Positions 55,412-64,000 of a stretch of 64,000 bases of DNA are shown here, one piece after another. Made by a program: the position numbers and the translations under genes. The stretch comes from Arcobacter iocasae (GTDB taxonomy: Bacteria; Campylobacterota; Campylobacteria; Campylobacterales; Arcobacteraceae), in assembly GCF_042214795.1 (NCBI RefSeq), contig NZ_CP090177.1, positions 1,550,001-1,614,000 of the forward strand. The letters are read 5' to 3'. How positions within the stretch are numbered: position 1 is the first letter of the stretch; each line of letters begins with the position of its first letter. The notes beneath the pieces are model-generated. The model saw nothing but the letters and a program-made list of their open reading frames with translations, searched no databases and was not told the DNA's origin.

Positions 55412-55921
55412 TATTAGCTCCTATAATATTAACTATAAGTATATTTTATGACTAAAATTTTCGTAAAGTCACAATAACTGTAAGTATTCTATCCCTATAA
55501 ATCTTTAGTGAATTTTAAATCAATATATATAATTATATATTTTAAGTAAGAGTAAAGAATATCTACCTTTTTACTTACATTTTTGTAGAAAATAAATAGA
55601 GCAAATGACCATTAAGTCATACATAAGCTTGTATTTATATTCATTAAGTGTGTATATTTCTTGTTTTAAATGGTTATTAGCCCTATAAAAGGGGCTTGTG
55701 AGTACTATAAAAGAGTAAAAGTACAAAAAATGGCTTTTAATCTTAAATTTGACTTAAAATTAATAAATTTTCAGCAAAATCTATTTTAACTTTTGAAAAA
55801 AGAGAAAAAAAGAGAAAAAATTGTTTTTTTTCAAGAGGCTATTTTCTAAAAAATAGCCAAATTCTTAAAAGTGGGTAGAATTGAATTAAATAAAAAATTA
55901 ATAATTCAAGTTAAATTAGAA
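55412..55921. other. 510-bp intergenic region upstream of porC
   Basis: No credible ORF. Very AT-rich. Contains the dyad ATGAC-N6-GTCAT (55605-55620), the short inverted repeat AGCCC-TATAAAA-GGGGCT near 55680 and the hairpin GGCTATTTT / AAAATAGCC (55837-55858). No recognised sRNA or riboswitch. Confidence 0.5.
55837..55858 (-). terminator. Hairpin downstream of HAD phosphatase gene
   Basis: Perfect 9-bp stem GGCTATTTT / AAAATAGCC with a 4-nt loop, 63 bp past the HAD stop. T-rich sequence follows only after a short gap, so efficiency is uncertain. Confidence 0.45.
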
Positions 55922-56599
55922 CTAAGCTTTTAGAGTGTATTTTTGGATTAGTTCAACTGCTTCAAAAGAATTTGCGGTAATATGACTAGTAAGTTCACAT
56001 AAGTCTTCTTCTTTTCCATATCCACATAATACTCCGACACAATTTATCTCAGCCCCATTTGCAGAAATCAAATCTAAATGGGTATCTCCTACCATCCAAA
56101 CATTTGAGCCCTTTTGTATATTCATTTGATTTAATGTTTTTAAAATAGGTTCTGGATGAGGTTTTGGATTTTCTACATGTTCTCTTCCTGTAATTACTTC
56201 AAAATATTTTAAAATATCAAAATGTTCTAATAAAGGAATAGTGTAAGCTCCTGTTTTAGTTGTAACTACTGATAATCTTGCAAATTGACTAGCTAATTCT
56301 AAGGCTTCTTTTGCCTTTTCAAGTAAGAGAGTTTTTTTAGTTGATATAAGTTTATATCTCTGTTTATACGCAGCAACATAATCCCAAGCTAACTCTTTTT
56401 CAATACCTAATTCCATGTACATTATTTCTAAAGGATATCCAATGAGTGATTTGATATCTTCATCATTTCCTGTAAATTCATAATTCATCACTTCAAATGA
56501 GTGATGAAAGGTAGATACAATAGCATCTGTTGAATCAATCAATGTTCCATCTAAATCAAATAGTATTACATTTTCCAATATTTTTTCCTTATTATTCAT
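55922..56599 (-). CDS. HAD-superfamily phosphatase (Gph/PpaX-like)
   Basis: 225 aa. HAD motifs in order: I ILFDLDGTLIDSTDAI (about 12-27), II SVVTTKTG (about 109-116), III lysine in ENPKPHPEP (about 142-150), IV MVGDTHLDLISANGA (about 169-183). Helical cap between I and II. Phosphoglycolate or pyrophosphate could be the substrate. Overlaps the upstream binding-protein gene by 8 bp, so co-translated. Confidence 0.88.
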   Translation of the reverse strand: MNNKEKILENVILFDLDGTLIDSTDAIVSTFHHSFEVMNYEFTGNDEDIKSLIGYPLEIMYMELGIEKELAWDYVAAYKQRYKLISTKKTLLLEKAKEALELASQFARLSVVTTKTGAYTIPLLEHFDILKYFEVITGREHVENPKPHPEPILKTLNQMNIQKGSNVWMVGDTHLDLISANGAEINCVGVLCGYGKEEDLCELTSHITANSFEAVELIQKYTLKA

Positions 56600-58112
56600 C
56601 TTCTTTTATCCAATCTTTTTGATTATGAGTTATTCCTATAAAAGATGGTTCTATATTTTTTATTTTTTTGCTTACTACTGTTATTGAGTTTGGAATGTAT
56701 AAAAATAGATATGGTGTATCATGGGCAATTATACGAAATATTTTTTTGTATATTTTGCTTAACTCTTTTTTATCAATTGTAGTTGAACCTTTGACAATAA
56801 GGTCATCAACTTCTTTATTTGAATATCCTACTAAATTAAATCTTCCTTTTTTCATAGAATCACTATGCCATAAAGGATAAGCATCTGGCATAAGAGCTAA
56901 ACTCCAGCCTAATACGATAGCTTCAAAATTTCTAGGATGAACAACTGTATTTAAAAAAGCTTGCCACTCCATGACTCTTATTTTCATCTTAACACCAATC
57001 TTTGCTAATTGGTATTGAATGATTTGAGTGGTATTTATTCTGGTGTCATTTCCTGTGTTTGTAATCACTTCAAAACTCAAGGGATGATTTTCATCATAAC
57101 CTGCAAGTTTCAATAATCGTTTTGCTTCAACAATATTTTGTTTTATAGGTTTAACTGTATCATCATAAGCAAAGGTTCCTGGTAAAAAAGGGCCATTACA
57201 AACCTCTCCATGACCAAAAAATAGTATGTCAATTATCTCTTGTCTATCTATGGCTAAGGATAAAGCTCTTCTTACATTTATATCTTTGAATTTCTTTTTC
57301 TTTAAATTAAAGCCCAAGTAGTCAAAAGCAAAAGCTGGTTTTTCTATGATTTGATAATTTTTTTTAAACTCTTTATCTATTTGTCTATCTATTTGTAAGG
57401 GAGTCAAGCTTCCAAGATCAAGTTTGTTTTGTTTTAAATATAAAAATGAAGTACTAGGATCTGGTAGGAATTTAAAATTTAATTCATTAATTTTAGGTTT
57501 TCCTTCAAAATATTTATCAAAGGCATAAAGTCTTATATCACTTCCTAATTTAAAGCTATCAAGTCTATATGAGCCTGTTCCTATTGGATGTTTATTAAAT
57601 GAACTAGTCATTAGGTCTTTTTCATCTTTTAAAATATGTTTTGGTATTACTCCAAACATCCAAATTTCTAAAGCTTTAAAGTAGGGCTTTTTATAAACAA
57701 CTTCTACTGTGTAATCATCTATTTTAGATAGGCTTTTTACTTCTTTAAAGTTTGATTTGATTGTAGTAAAAACTTTTGGGTCATTGATTTTCTCATAGGT
57801 AAATATTACATCATCAGCTGTGAATTTTTTCCCATCATGCCAGAGTACATTTTTTTTAAGTTTTATTACTAAGTGAGTATTATCAATAAATTCATATGAA
57901 GAGGCTAGGTCAGGGACTACATTTGCATTCTTGTCATATTTAAATAAGCCATTAAATAACCAATCAGCGATTTCACTACTTGCAGTATCATTAGCTAAAA
58001 TAGGGTTTAATCTAATAGGTGAACTACTTATTGATAAGTTTAAGGTACTCGCACTTAAATAAGTGAATAAGCAATAGTGAATAATAAATAATAGAAGGGC
58101 TAACTTTTTCAT
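56592..58112 (-). CDS. Peptide/nickel-type ABC substrate-binding protein (SBP_bac_5)
   Basis: 506 aa exported binding protein. Signal peptide about 1-22 (LALLLFIIHYCLFTYLSAS). Family features: LNPILANDTASSEIADWLFNGLFKYDKNANVVPDLASSYE, LKKNVLWHDGKKFTADDVIFTYEKI, GTGSYRLDSFKLGSDIRL, NVRRALSLAIDRQEIIDILFFGHGEVCNGPFLPG. Oligopeptides are the usual ligand. No permease or ATPase genes are adjacent, so it either serves a distant transporter or has another role. Confidence 0.9.
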   Translation of the reverse strand: MKKLALLLFIIHYCLFTYLSASTLNLSISSSPIRLNPILANDTASSEIADWLFNGLFKYDKNANVVPDLASSYEFIDNTHLVIKLKKNVLWHDGKKFTADDVIFTYEKINDPKVFTTIKSNFKEVKSLSKIDDYTVEVVYKKPYFKALEIWMFGVIPKHILKDEKDLMTSSFNKHPIGTGSYRLDSFKLGSDIRLYAFDKYFEGKPKINELNFKFLPDPSTSFLYLKQNKLDLGSLTPLQIDRQIDKEFKKNYQIIEKPAFAFDYLGFNLKKKKFKDINVRRALSLAIDRQEIIDILFFGHGEVCNGPFLPGTFAYDDTVKPIKQNIVEAKRLLKLAGYDENHPLSFEVITNTGNDTRINTTQIIQYQLAKIGVKMKIRVMEWQAFLNTVVHPRNFEAIVLGWSLALMPDAYPLWHSDSMKKGRFNLVGYSNKEVDDLIVKGSTTIDKKELSKIYKKIFRIIAHDTPYLFLYIPNSITVVSKKIKNIEPSFIGITHNQKDWIKEDE

Positions 58113-58147
58113 GGTGTATTGTAATATCTTTTTATAAAAAAGTGCAT

Positions 58148-58177
58148 AAAAAAAGGAGCAACTTTCGTCGCTCCTTA
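58148..58177 (-). terminator. Terminator of rplM-rpsI
   Basis: Stem AAGGAGC / GCTCCTT (58153-58159, 58170-58176) with a 10-nt loop, followed on the minus strand by T7. Confidence 0.88.
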
Positions 58178-58212
58178 AGATATAAAGAAATATAAAATTC
58201 CAAAAATTCCAA

Positions 58213-58602
58213 TTATCTTTTTGAGAATTGAGTAGATTTTCTTGCTTTTTTCTTTCCGTATTTTTTTCTCTCTACAGATCTTGCATCTCTAGTTAGTAAT
58301 CCATAAGGTTTTAAAACAGCTCTAAATTGTTCATCAAATGCAACTAATGCTCTTGAAATACCATGTTTAGCAGCATCAGCTTGTGCAGAATACCCTCCAC
58401 CAAGAGTTTTAACAACGATATTTACAGAAGATTCTTGTTTAGATACTTCTAAAGGTCTCATTACTCTTTTTTTGATAGCTTCGTGTCCACCTAACCATGC
58501 GTCTAAAGTTTGACCATTAATAGAAACTTGTCCATTACCAGCTTCTAACCATACTTTTGCGATAGAAGATTTTCTTCTTCCAGTTGCGTATACTTTTGCC
58601 AT
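58213..58602 (-). CDS. rpsI: 30S ribosomal protein S9 (uS9)
   Basis: 129 aa. Starts AKVYATGRRKSSIAKVWLEAG and ends RKKYGKKKARKSTQFSKR, the conserved tail that reaches the P-site tRNA. GGHEAIKKRVMRPL and GGGYSAQADAAKHGISRAL are typical. Follows rplM by 5 bp in the normal L13-S9 operon. Confidence 0.98.
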   Translation of the reverse strand: MAKVYATGRRKSSIAKVWLEAGNGQVSINGQTLDAWLGGHEAIKKRVMRPLEVSKQESSVNIVVKTLGGGYSAQADAAKHGISRALVAFDEQFRAVLKPYGLLTRDARSVERKKYGKKKARKSTQFSKR

Positions 58603-58607
58603 TAGTC

Positions 58608-59027
58608 TTATCCTTTAATTTGCGCAGTGTGAGGGTGTTCGCTACCTGCGTATACTTTTAATTTTTTTAACATTGATTTACCAAGTTTAGTTTTTGGTAA
58701 CATCCCTCTTGCTGCTAATTTATATAGCTTTTCAGGATTTTGTTCAAACATATCAGACATTTTGTGAGTTTTTGTACTACCAAAATAACCTGAGTGTGTA
58801 TAGTAATTTTTAGTTTCTAGTTTAGTTCCAGAAAATTTTGCTTTTGTTGCATTTATGATAATTACGTTATCTCCACAGTCTACATGAGGAGTATAATTAG
58901 TCTTATTTTTACCTCTTAAGATTGTAGCAACTTCAGTAATGATTCTACCAAATACTTTATCAGTTGCATCTATAATAACCCAATCTCTATCAATTTCAGT
59001 GGCTTTTGCCATTTGAGTGAATTTCAT
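58608..59027 (-). CDS. rplM: 50S ribosomal protein L13 (uL13)
   Basis: 139 aa. Conserved WVIIDATDKVFGRIITEVATILRGKNKTNYTPHVDCGDNVIIINA, YYTHSGYFG and AARGMLPKTKLGKSMLKKLKVYAGSEHPH. Its leader has SD GGAGAAC 6 bp before ATG; seven of these bases are complementary to the unpaired stretch of the tandem sRNAs. Confidence 0.98.
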   Translation of the reverse strand: MKFTQMAKATEIDRDWVIIDATDKVFGRIITEVATILRGKNKTNYTPHVDCGDNVIIINATKAKFSGTKLETKNYYTHSGYFGSTKTHKMSDMFEQNPEKLYKLAARGMLPKTKLGKSMLKKLKVYAGSEHPHTAQIKG

Positions 59028-59103
59028 CTACGTTCTCCGATTTAATTAATGAGCTGGAATAATAGTGTAGTAATACTTACAAATGGCTTAAATTAAGTGA
59101 TTT

Positions 59104-60480
59104 TTAATATTTAATTATAAATTCAGAACCTTGAGCATAAACTGAGTGAATTTCAAGTTTAAAATTATGTAAAACTAGAATAGAATTTACTATAAATAAT
59201 CCAAGTCCTAAAGAGTTATTCCAACCATTTTGTGAGACTCTGTAAAACTTATCTGTGATTTTTAGCAGTTCCATCTCAGATATTCCAATACCTAAATCTA
59301 TAATTTTTAAATATTTGTCAGTAATTTCTATAGTAACTGTATCTTCTGAATATTTTAAAGCATTTTCTACTAAATTTGATATTGCCATAGAAAGCAGAGT
59401 TTCATCAGCTTCAAGAAGATGATTATCACCTTTTATTTCAATAGTTCTATTTGGGTACTTGTCTTTTAAATCAATACATAAAGAAGTACAAACATCTTTT
59501 AAGTGTATTTTCCTTTTTTCAATGTGCTCTTTTCCTTCTTCAAGTTTTAAAGCAAGTCTTAGTTTATCAATTATTTGAGTCATTTTATTTGCATTTGAAT
59601 CAATCTTAGACAAAAATTTATCTCTCATTTGTTCAGGCAAATCTTTGTCATTTTGTAAAGTTTGAACATAACCTGTAATAATAGCAATTGGATTTTTAAA
59701 TTCATGGGAAATTGCACTAATTATTTCATCTTTTTGTTTATTTGCAAGTCTTAACTTAGCTGTATGTTTAGCTTTTGTTTTCTCTTTTTTTTGAAGTCTA
59801 AGGGCAACTTTATTTAATAATCTATTAATAGTAAAAAACTCTTTAGTATGAAATACACTTAAGCTTATAGACTCTCTTTTTTTTGTAAGGCTAATTAAAA
59901 AATGTAAGATATTATCTGTCTCTTTTTTTATTTCATTAGAAATATAGTATGAAACTACAAAAGCTAAAAGTAGAAAAATAGAAAAAATAGCAATAAGTTG
60001 AAGACTTAATTTTATAAAATACTCTTTTATAGTACTTATATCGCTAGACATTCTTATGTAATAATTCTTACCATCGATTTCAACTTCTTTTGCAATATAA
60101 AGTAAATCTTTATTTAAAGTATTTGAGTATCTTGATATTTCACCATAATCACTAATTTTAGCATCAATTATTTCTTCTCTATTTAAGTGATTTCCCATAA
60201 GCGTTTTATCTTTGTCTGTTTCAGCAACTACTTTTCCTTTTGAATTGATAATGGTTACTCTAAGATTAGTTGCTTTCTTGATCTCTTGTACTTTTTTATC
60301 AATATTATCTAAGTTTGGAAGTACAATTGAAAGGGTATTGATGTTTGCTAATATATTTTTCTCAATTTGTTCTAAATATATTGTCTTAGACCAAAAATAA
60401 ATTACAATTGAAATTAGTATAAGTATTGATAAAAAGATAAGTATAAAACTTCTAAGGAAAAACTGGTGAATTTTTAACAA
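59104..60480 (-). CDS. Sensor histidine kinase, PhoR-like
   Basis: 458 aa. Two membrane helices (about 10-30 and 160-182) around a periplasmic sensor of some 125 residues with a PAS-like VTIINSKGKVVAETD. Then a linker, the phospho-His box AISHEFKNPIAIITGYVQTL, N-box MAISNLVENALKYSE, G boxes IIDLGIGISEMEL and LGLGLFIVNSIL. Overlaps the downstream end of its response regulator by 7 bp. PhoU and PsiE homologues in the same operon argue for phosphate sensing. Confidence 0.9.
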   Translation of the reverse strand: MLKIHQFFLRSFILIFLSILILISIVIYFWSKTIYLEQIEKNILANINTLSIVLPNLDNIDKKVQEIKKATNLRVTIINSKGKVVAETDKDKTLMGNHLNREEIIDAKISDYGEISRYSNTLNKDLLYIAKEVEIDGKNYYIRMSSDISTIKEYFIKLSLQLIAIFSIFLLLAFVVSYYISNEIKKETDNILHFLISLTKKRESISLSVFHTKEFFTINRLLNKVALRLQKKEKTKAKHTAKLRLANKQKDEIISAISHEFKNPIAIITGYVQTLQNDKDLPEQMRDKFLSKIDSNANKMTQIIDKLRLALKLEEGKEHIEKRKIHLKDVCTSLCIDLKDKYPNRTIEIKGDNHLLEADETLLSMAISNLVENALKYSEDTVTIEITDKYLKIIDLGIGISEMELLKITDKFYRVSQNGWNNSLGLGLFIVNSILVLHNFKLEIHSVYAQGSEFIIKY

Positions 60481-61160
60481 AACATATATCCTTCACCACG
60501 AACAGATTTTATATATTTTTTATCACCTTTTGGGTCGATTTTAGTTTTTAATCTTTTTACTGCCACATTTACAGTTTTTAGTTTTTTTTCTAATGAGTCT
60601 TCCCATACAGTATCTAATAAATACTCTCTACTTAAAAGAATATCTTTGTTTTTAAAAAATTCTAAGAATAAATCATGTTCTAATGTTGTCAAATCTATTT
60701 TTGAATCATTTATAAAAAAACTTTTACTAGATTTTTTATAAGTAATATCTTTTATTTTTTCTATTTCAATATCTTTTTTTGTTCTTTTTATTACAGCTTT
60801 TACCCTAGCAATTAACTCTTTTAGATTAAATGGTTTAGTAATATAGTCATCCGCGTGTTTATCAAAACCTTCTAAAATATCTTCATCTTGGTCTTTTGCG
60901 CTAACATAAATTACTGGTATATTGTAACCTTTATTTTTTATGTCATTTATAAATGAAGTTCCTTCTATTCCTGGTAAATTTCTATCCATAAGTATTAAAT
61001 CAATCTCTTCTTCATTTAAAACTTCATAAACTTTATCAGATGCATTTAAAAACCCAATTGTCTCAAAACCCTCTTTTTGTAGGGTATATTCTAAAAGTTC
61101 TAAAATATCAACTTCATCTTCAATTATCAATATTGTTGTATTATTCATCTGATTTCTCAC
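60474..61160 (-). CDS. PhoB-like OmpR-family response regulator
   Basis: 228 aa. Receiver domain with acidic pocket IIEDEVDILELLEYTL, phospho-Asp in DLILMDRNLPGIEGTSF (about D58), and ITKPFNLKELIARVKAV. Winged helix LTTLEHDLFLEFFKNKDILLSREYLLDTVWEDS, VNVAVKRLKTKI and YIKSVRGEGYMF. Start overlaps the PsiE-like stop region by 20 bp; an internal ATG 9 bp later (MNNTTIL) is the alternative start. Confidence 0.92.
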   Translation of the reverse strand: MRNQMNNTTILIIEDEVDILELLEYTLQKEGFETIGFLNASDKVYEVLNEEEIDLILMDRNLPGIEGTSFINDIKNKGYNIPVIYVSAKDQDEDILEGFDKHADDYITKPFNLKELIARVKAVIKRTKKDIEIEKIKDITYKKSSKSFFINDSKIDLTTLEHDLFLEFFKNKDILLSREYLLDTVWEDSLEKKLKTVNVAVKRLKTKIDPKGDKKYIKSVRGEGYMFC

Positions 61161-61536
61161 TTATGTTATCAATTTTATGTATTCCTGGAGAGTATTTTAT
61201 TGACATTATCCTAAAAATAAAAAATATAAATATAACAATTAGTAAAAAAACAATATCAACATAGTCCATTTTGGGATGTGAAGCTTGTATTATTACATCT
61301 CGTATTAAAAATATTATAAATAAATCAATTATAAATCGAAGTCTTAATTTCTCTTTTTTTATAAAATCAGAAATCATTTTAACAACTTCCATTATAACAA
61401 TAAATTCAAGCATATAGATAATTGCTTTTGAGAATTCTAATCCCGAGATGATAATAGCAATGAATAAAATCATTGCTATTAGAACTTCATAGTTACTTCT
61501 AAAGTATCTGTTTATTTTTGCTAGAGCTCTTTTCAT
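61141..61536 (-). CDS. PsiE-family phosphate-starvation membrane protein
   Basis: 131 aa, four membrane helices. Family hints: SGLEFSKAIIYMLEFIVIMEVVKMISDFIKKEKLRLRFIIDLFIIFLIRDVII, as in PsiE-like proteins with short basic loops. Function unknown; PsiE is induced by phosphate starvation in E. coli. Its place between phoU and phoB-like genes supports the assignment. Confidence 0.72.
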   Translation of the reverse strand: MKRALAKINRYFRSNYEVLIAMILFIAIIISGLEFSKAIIYMLEFIVIMEVVKMISDFIKKEKLRLRFIIDLFIIFLIRDVIIQASHPKMDYVDIVFLLIVIFIFFIFRIMSIKYSPGIHKIDNISEKSDE

Positions 61537-61558
61537 AAGTTAAAAAATAGTGTGAAGA

Positions 61559-62230
61559 CTATTTTCTTTCTATCTCCCCACCTCTTTCAGCAAAAAGTAA
61601 TAAGTGTGCAATTGAAACTGATCTATCAGAAATTTTTTCTAATTTTCTTAATGAAGTTAGAATATCAAAGTACTCTTTTGATAAATCTAAATTTTTAGCA
61701 ATTAGTTTTAATATATTTTTTTCTATCATTGAGTATAAATCATCAGTTTTACTCTCTTCTACTACAACTCTTTGATATTTTTCTTCAATATGATTTACAG
61801 TAGACTCTTTAATAATCGATATTGATGTTTGAAGAGAAAGTAGTGTTGATTTTAATAAAGGAATTGCATATTCTAAAATTGTTTTAGTATTTAAATCTTC
61901 ACTAAAAGAAGTTCTAAATATTTTTATAAAACCTTTTGTATTTCCCCCAGCTCTTACTAATTCATTTGTAATTTTAAAATAAGATACTAACTCTCTTAAA
62001 TCTCTTGCTTCTGGTTGATATAAAGCAAGTGCTGTTACAATTGAATTGTCTATATTGTTTGAACTAATTGTAAGTTTTTTTAATGATAACTCTGCATCTT
62101 TTAAAGCCTTGAAATCTTCATCTTTTAGAGCTTTTAAAGCTGCATTTAATGATTCGATTACCACATTACCTATTTCTAGCAATTCATTTTGAATTTGCTC
62201 TCTTCTTGTCTCATAAACTTTTAACATCAT
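61559..62230 (-). CDS. phoU: PhoU-family phosphate signalling protein
   Basis: 223 aa, two three-helix PhoU repeats. First: IQNELLEIGNVVIESLNAALKALKDEDFKALKDAE; second: ISIIKESTVNHIEEKYQRVVVEESKTDDLYSMIE. The E/DxxxD metal-type residues are visible in both. PhoU links the Pst transporter to PhoR and prevents phosphate toxicity. SD GGAAGG. First gene of the phoU-psiE-phoB-phoR-like operon; pst genes are not in the window. Confidence 0.88.
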   Translation of the reverse strand: MMLKVYETRREQIQNELLEIGNVVIESLNAALKALKDEDFKALKDAELSLKKLTISSNNIDNSIVTALALYQPEARDLRELVSYFKITNELVRAGGNTKGFIKIFRTSFSEDLNTKTILEYAIPLLKSTLLSLQTSISIIKESTVNHIEEKYQRVVVEESKTDDLYSMIEKNILKLIAKNLDLSKEYFDILTSLRKLEKISDRSVSIAHLLLFAERGGEIERK

Positions 62231-62305
62231 TTAAGCCTTCCCATTGTGTATAACATCTATTTTGTCGCACATTATAGTTTATAATAATTACAAGATGATT
62301 ACATT

Positions 62306-64000
62306 TTAAAATGAAGCACTTATAGGTCTATCTAAATTCTTTGAGTATTTTTTCATTACATTTAAAGTGTAGTCAAAATTTGCTTTTTTTGAATTACTTG
62401 AAATCTCAATGATAGCACAAGAACAAGATAAAAGTTCAAATATTCTATCTTCACCAAATCTATCTTTTCCTTTTATATGACCATTTTTCTTATCTGTTTC
62501 ACTGTATAAGTTTTTCACAGACCATCTAAATTCATCTAATGCCTCTTTTGTAGTTAGGTAAACCTCTTCTATATCATTATTTTTTATACCTATAAAAAAG
62601 TCATCTCCACCAATATGTGCTATAAAAGTGTCACTAGGATATTTTTTTTGTAAAAGTTCTGAAAATAAAAGTATTGCTCTATCACCTTGCCTAAATCCAT
62701 ATGTATCATTAAAAGGTTTGAAATTATCAAAATCAAAATATAAAATATGTGATTTATAAATATTCTTATTCTCTAAACTATTGTAAATAAATCGTTCGAT
62801 TTGATTATTACCTGGTAGTCTTGTTAGTGGATTTTGGTTTTCTGCAATTTCTAAAGTTCTTTTATGGGATAGTTGCAAAAGAGATCTTAAATCAATAAAT
62901 CCATGGTATTTATTTGCTTTTGTAATAAATATCCCAGATGAGTTTGGGTCTTGATTAAAAATTTGTAGGGCTTTGTCAATTCCCCATGATGCTTCTATTG
63001 AAATAACAGGCTTAACATATTTACTTATTTTAGAACTGTATGATTTATTTTGTGCTAGGGCTAATCCATACTGTGAGTATGAAATTTGTTTAATATCAAC
63101 TTCATAAATTACACCAATAAAGTTATCATAATCGTCTATTATAGGAACAAAACTACTGTGTGTGTAATCTTTAAAGTATAAAAATAAAGAGTGCAAAGAT
63201 GAATCAATATTAATAGGAACAATATTTTGAATAAATTCTTGTTCTATTGGGGCATTGTCATCTGCTCTTTTTTCAGTTAGTAAGTATTTGACTATATCTT
63301 TATATATTGGCTTTATTTCATCAATTTGTGTAGTTGGTTTTTGTACGAAAAAACCTTGAATAAAATCTGCCCCAATATTTTTACATGTGTAAAACTCTTT
63401 TAGTGTTTCAACACCTTCTGCGACAACTTTCATTCCCATAATATGTGCCATATTTATAATAGATGAACAAAATAGTCTTTTTTTAGCATCACCATTGATA
63501 TTTTCTATAAAAAATCTATCTATTTTTATTATATCTGCTTGTGAGAAATATAATAGTTTTAAACCTGAAACTCCAACTCCAAAGTCATCAATAGCAATAT
63601 TATAATTACTACTATTGTAATTATGTATCATATCAATTAGGTCATTTTGCTCTTCTAATGTGCCTCGTTCACTTAATTCAAAACAGATTATACTTTTAGG
63701 TAGGTTGTATCTTTTTAAGATCTTTTTTGTATTACCTTTAGTATAGTTTTTCGCATGAATAGTTCTATTATCAAGGTTATAAAAAAGTTGTAAGTTTTCA
63801 ATACTTATTCTCGAAAATTTTTCAATTGCTTTTTCTCTTAGAAGTAGGTCAAACTCATACAAGTAGTTTTCTTTATAAGCTAAATCAAAAATATCATGAA
63901 TATAGTTTATATTTGGTATTTTCTCTACATTTCTAAGTAGTGCTTCAACTGCAAAAATTTTACCAGAATGAGCATGTATAATAGGCTGAAAAGCGTAATC
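62306..64000 (-). CDS. EAL-CBS-GGDEF cyclic-di-GMP protein, 5' end cut by window edge
   Basis: At least 565 aa; the frame is open to the right edge (DYAFQPIIHAHSGKIFAVEALLRN), so a start inside the window would be wrong. Order: EAL phosphodiesterase domain first (EALLRN, ELSERGTLEE, NIAIDDFGVGVSGL, IKIDRFFI, VVAEGVET all kept), then a CBS pair (HSLFLYFKDYTHSSFVPIIDD; SWGIDKALQIFNQDPNSSGIFI), then GGDEF (NPLTRLPGN, YFDFDNFKPFNDTYGFRQGD, IGGDDFFIG). The cyclase site reads GGDDF, usually functional. Both activities are therefore possible. Confidence 0.93.
   Translation of the reverse strand, partial: DYAFQPIIHAHSGKIFAVEALLRNVEKIPNINYIHDIFDLAYKENYLYEFDLLLREKAIEKFSRISIENLQLFYNLDNRTIHAKNYTKGNTKKILKRYNLPKSIICFELSERGTLEEQNDLIDMIHNYNSSNYNIAIDDFGVGVSGLKLLYFSQADIIKIDRFFIENINGDAKKRLFCSSIINMAHIMGMKVVAEGVETLKEFYTCKNIGADFIQGFFVQKPTTQIDEIKPIYKDIVKYLLTEKRADDNAPIEQEFIQNIVPINIDSSLHSLFLYFKDYTHSSFVPIIDDYDNFIGVIYEVDIKQISYSQYGLALAQNKSYSSKISKYVKPVISIEASWGIDKALQIFNQDPNSSGIFITKANKYHGFIDLRSLLQLSHKRTLEIAENQNPLTRLPGNNQIERFIYNSLENKNIYKSHILYFDFDNFKPFNDTYGFRQGDRAILLFSELLQKKYPSDTFIAHIGGDDFFIGIKNNDIEEVYLTTKEALDEFRWSVKNLYSETDKKNGHIKGKDRFGEDRIFELLSCSCAIIEISSNSKKANFDYTLNVMKKYSKNLDRPISASF

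Noticed and set aside
55448..55620. ATGAC/GTCAT dyads upstream of porC as copies of the P63C operator
   Set aside because: Half-sites are similar but spacers differ (6 and 13 versus 7 bp), so chance in AT-rich DNA is the simpler explanation.
62306..63862. EAL-GGDEF protein starting at the TTG near 63862
   Set aside because: The reading frame continues upstream with conserved EAL-domain sequence to the window edge, so that start is internal.

Overview
The window comes from a very AT-rich bacterial chromosome. It looks like Campylobacterota, most likely the Arcobacter group. This rests on the 16S rRNA sequence, a fused IspDF enzyme followed by an HP1021/CemR-type atypical response regulator, a PorCDAB pyruvate oxidoreductase of the epsilonproteobacterial kind, LuxS, HQWRQPL-type histidine kinases and the codon usage. 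The species assignment is inference; no database was searched.

Layout. 1-2.3 kb: coaE (cut by the left edge), a short SpeE homologue and purM. 2.3-6.6 kb: a leftward redox/electrophile-type cluster (double-CDGSH protein, DODA-type dioxygenase, MarR regulator, pirin, FMN reductase, YceI) and a small lysine-rich protein. 6.8-12.2 kb: rightward biosynthesis run (class V aminotransferase, hisZ-like, purA, DUF507, carA, cyclic-nucleotide-binding protein). 12.2-15.6 kb: leftward pgpA, HP1021-like regulator, ispDF and an HDOD protein. 16-22 kb: rightward thiC, a small conserved ORF, mrp, two PLP transsulfuration enzymes (the second of fungal STR2 type) and a MazG-like protein. 22-27.6 kb: a complete rRNA operon (16S, tRNA-Ile, tRNA-Ala, 23S, 5S) with a strong promoter, boxA-like site, long processing stalks and a terminator. 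27.8-31 kb: a tiny membrane ORF, hisIE, an SPFH protein and ilvE. 31-44.5 kb: methyltransferase, metH, transporters, regulators, mnmC-like, luxS, hemerythrin, sfsA, an AbrB-type membrane protein and carbonic anhydrase. 44.5-50.4 kb: TctCBA transporter genes followed by a two-component pair. 50.4-52.2 kb: gene-poor region with two tandem sRNA-like units, a hairpin-rich stretch and a P63C-domain gene. 52.2-59 kb: porCDAB, HAD phosphatase, peptide-type binding protein, rplM-rpsI. 59-64 kb: phosphate-type two-component system with PsiE and PhoU homologues, and an EAL-CBS-GGDEF protein cut by the right edge.

The most unusual content lies between genes. (1) Three nested long hairpins (35.4, 36.4 and 52.2 kb) have different stem sequences, but keep the same unpaired motifs and the same five-part architecture, and each begins at a stop codon. 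(2) Two tandem homologous units at 50.5-50.9 kb each carry a promoter-like -10, a hairpin, a stretch complementary to a Shine-Dalgarno plus start codon, and a Rho-independent terminator, all readable on the minus strand. (3) The promoters of yceI and the P63C gene each carry a palindrome between canonical -35 and -10 boxes; yceI has a second identical palindrome 137 bp away.
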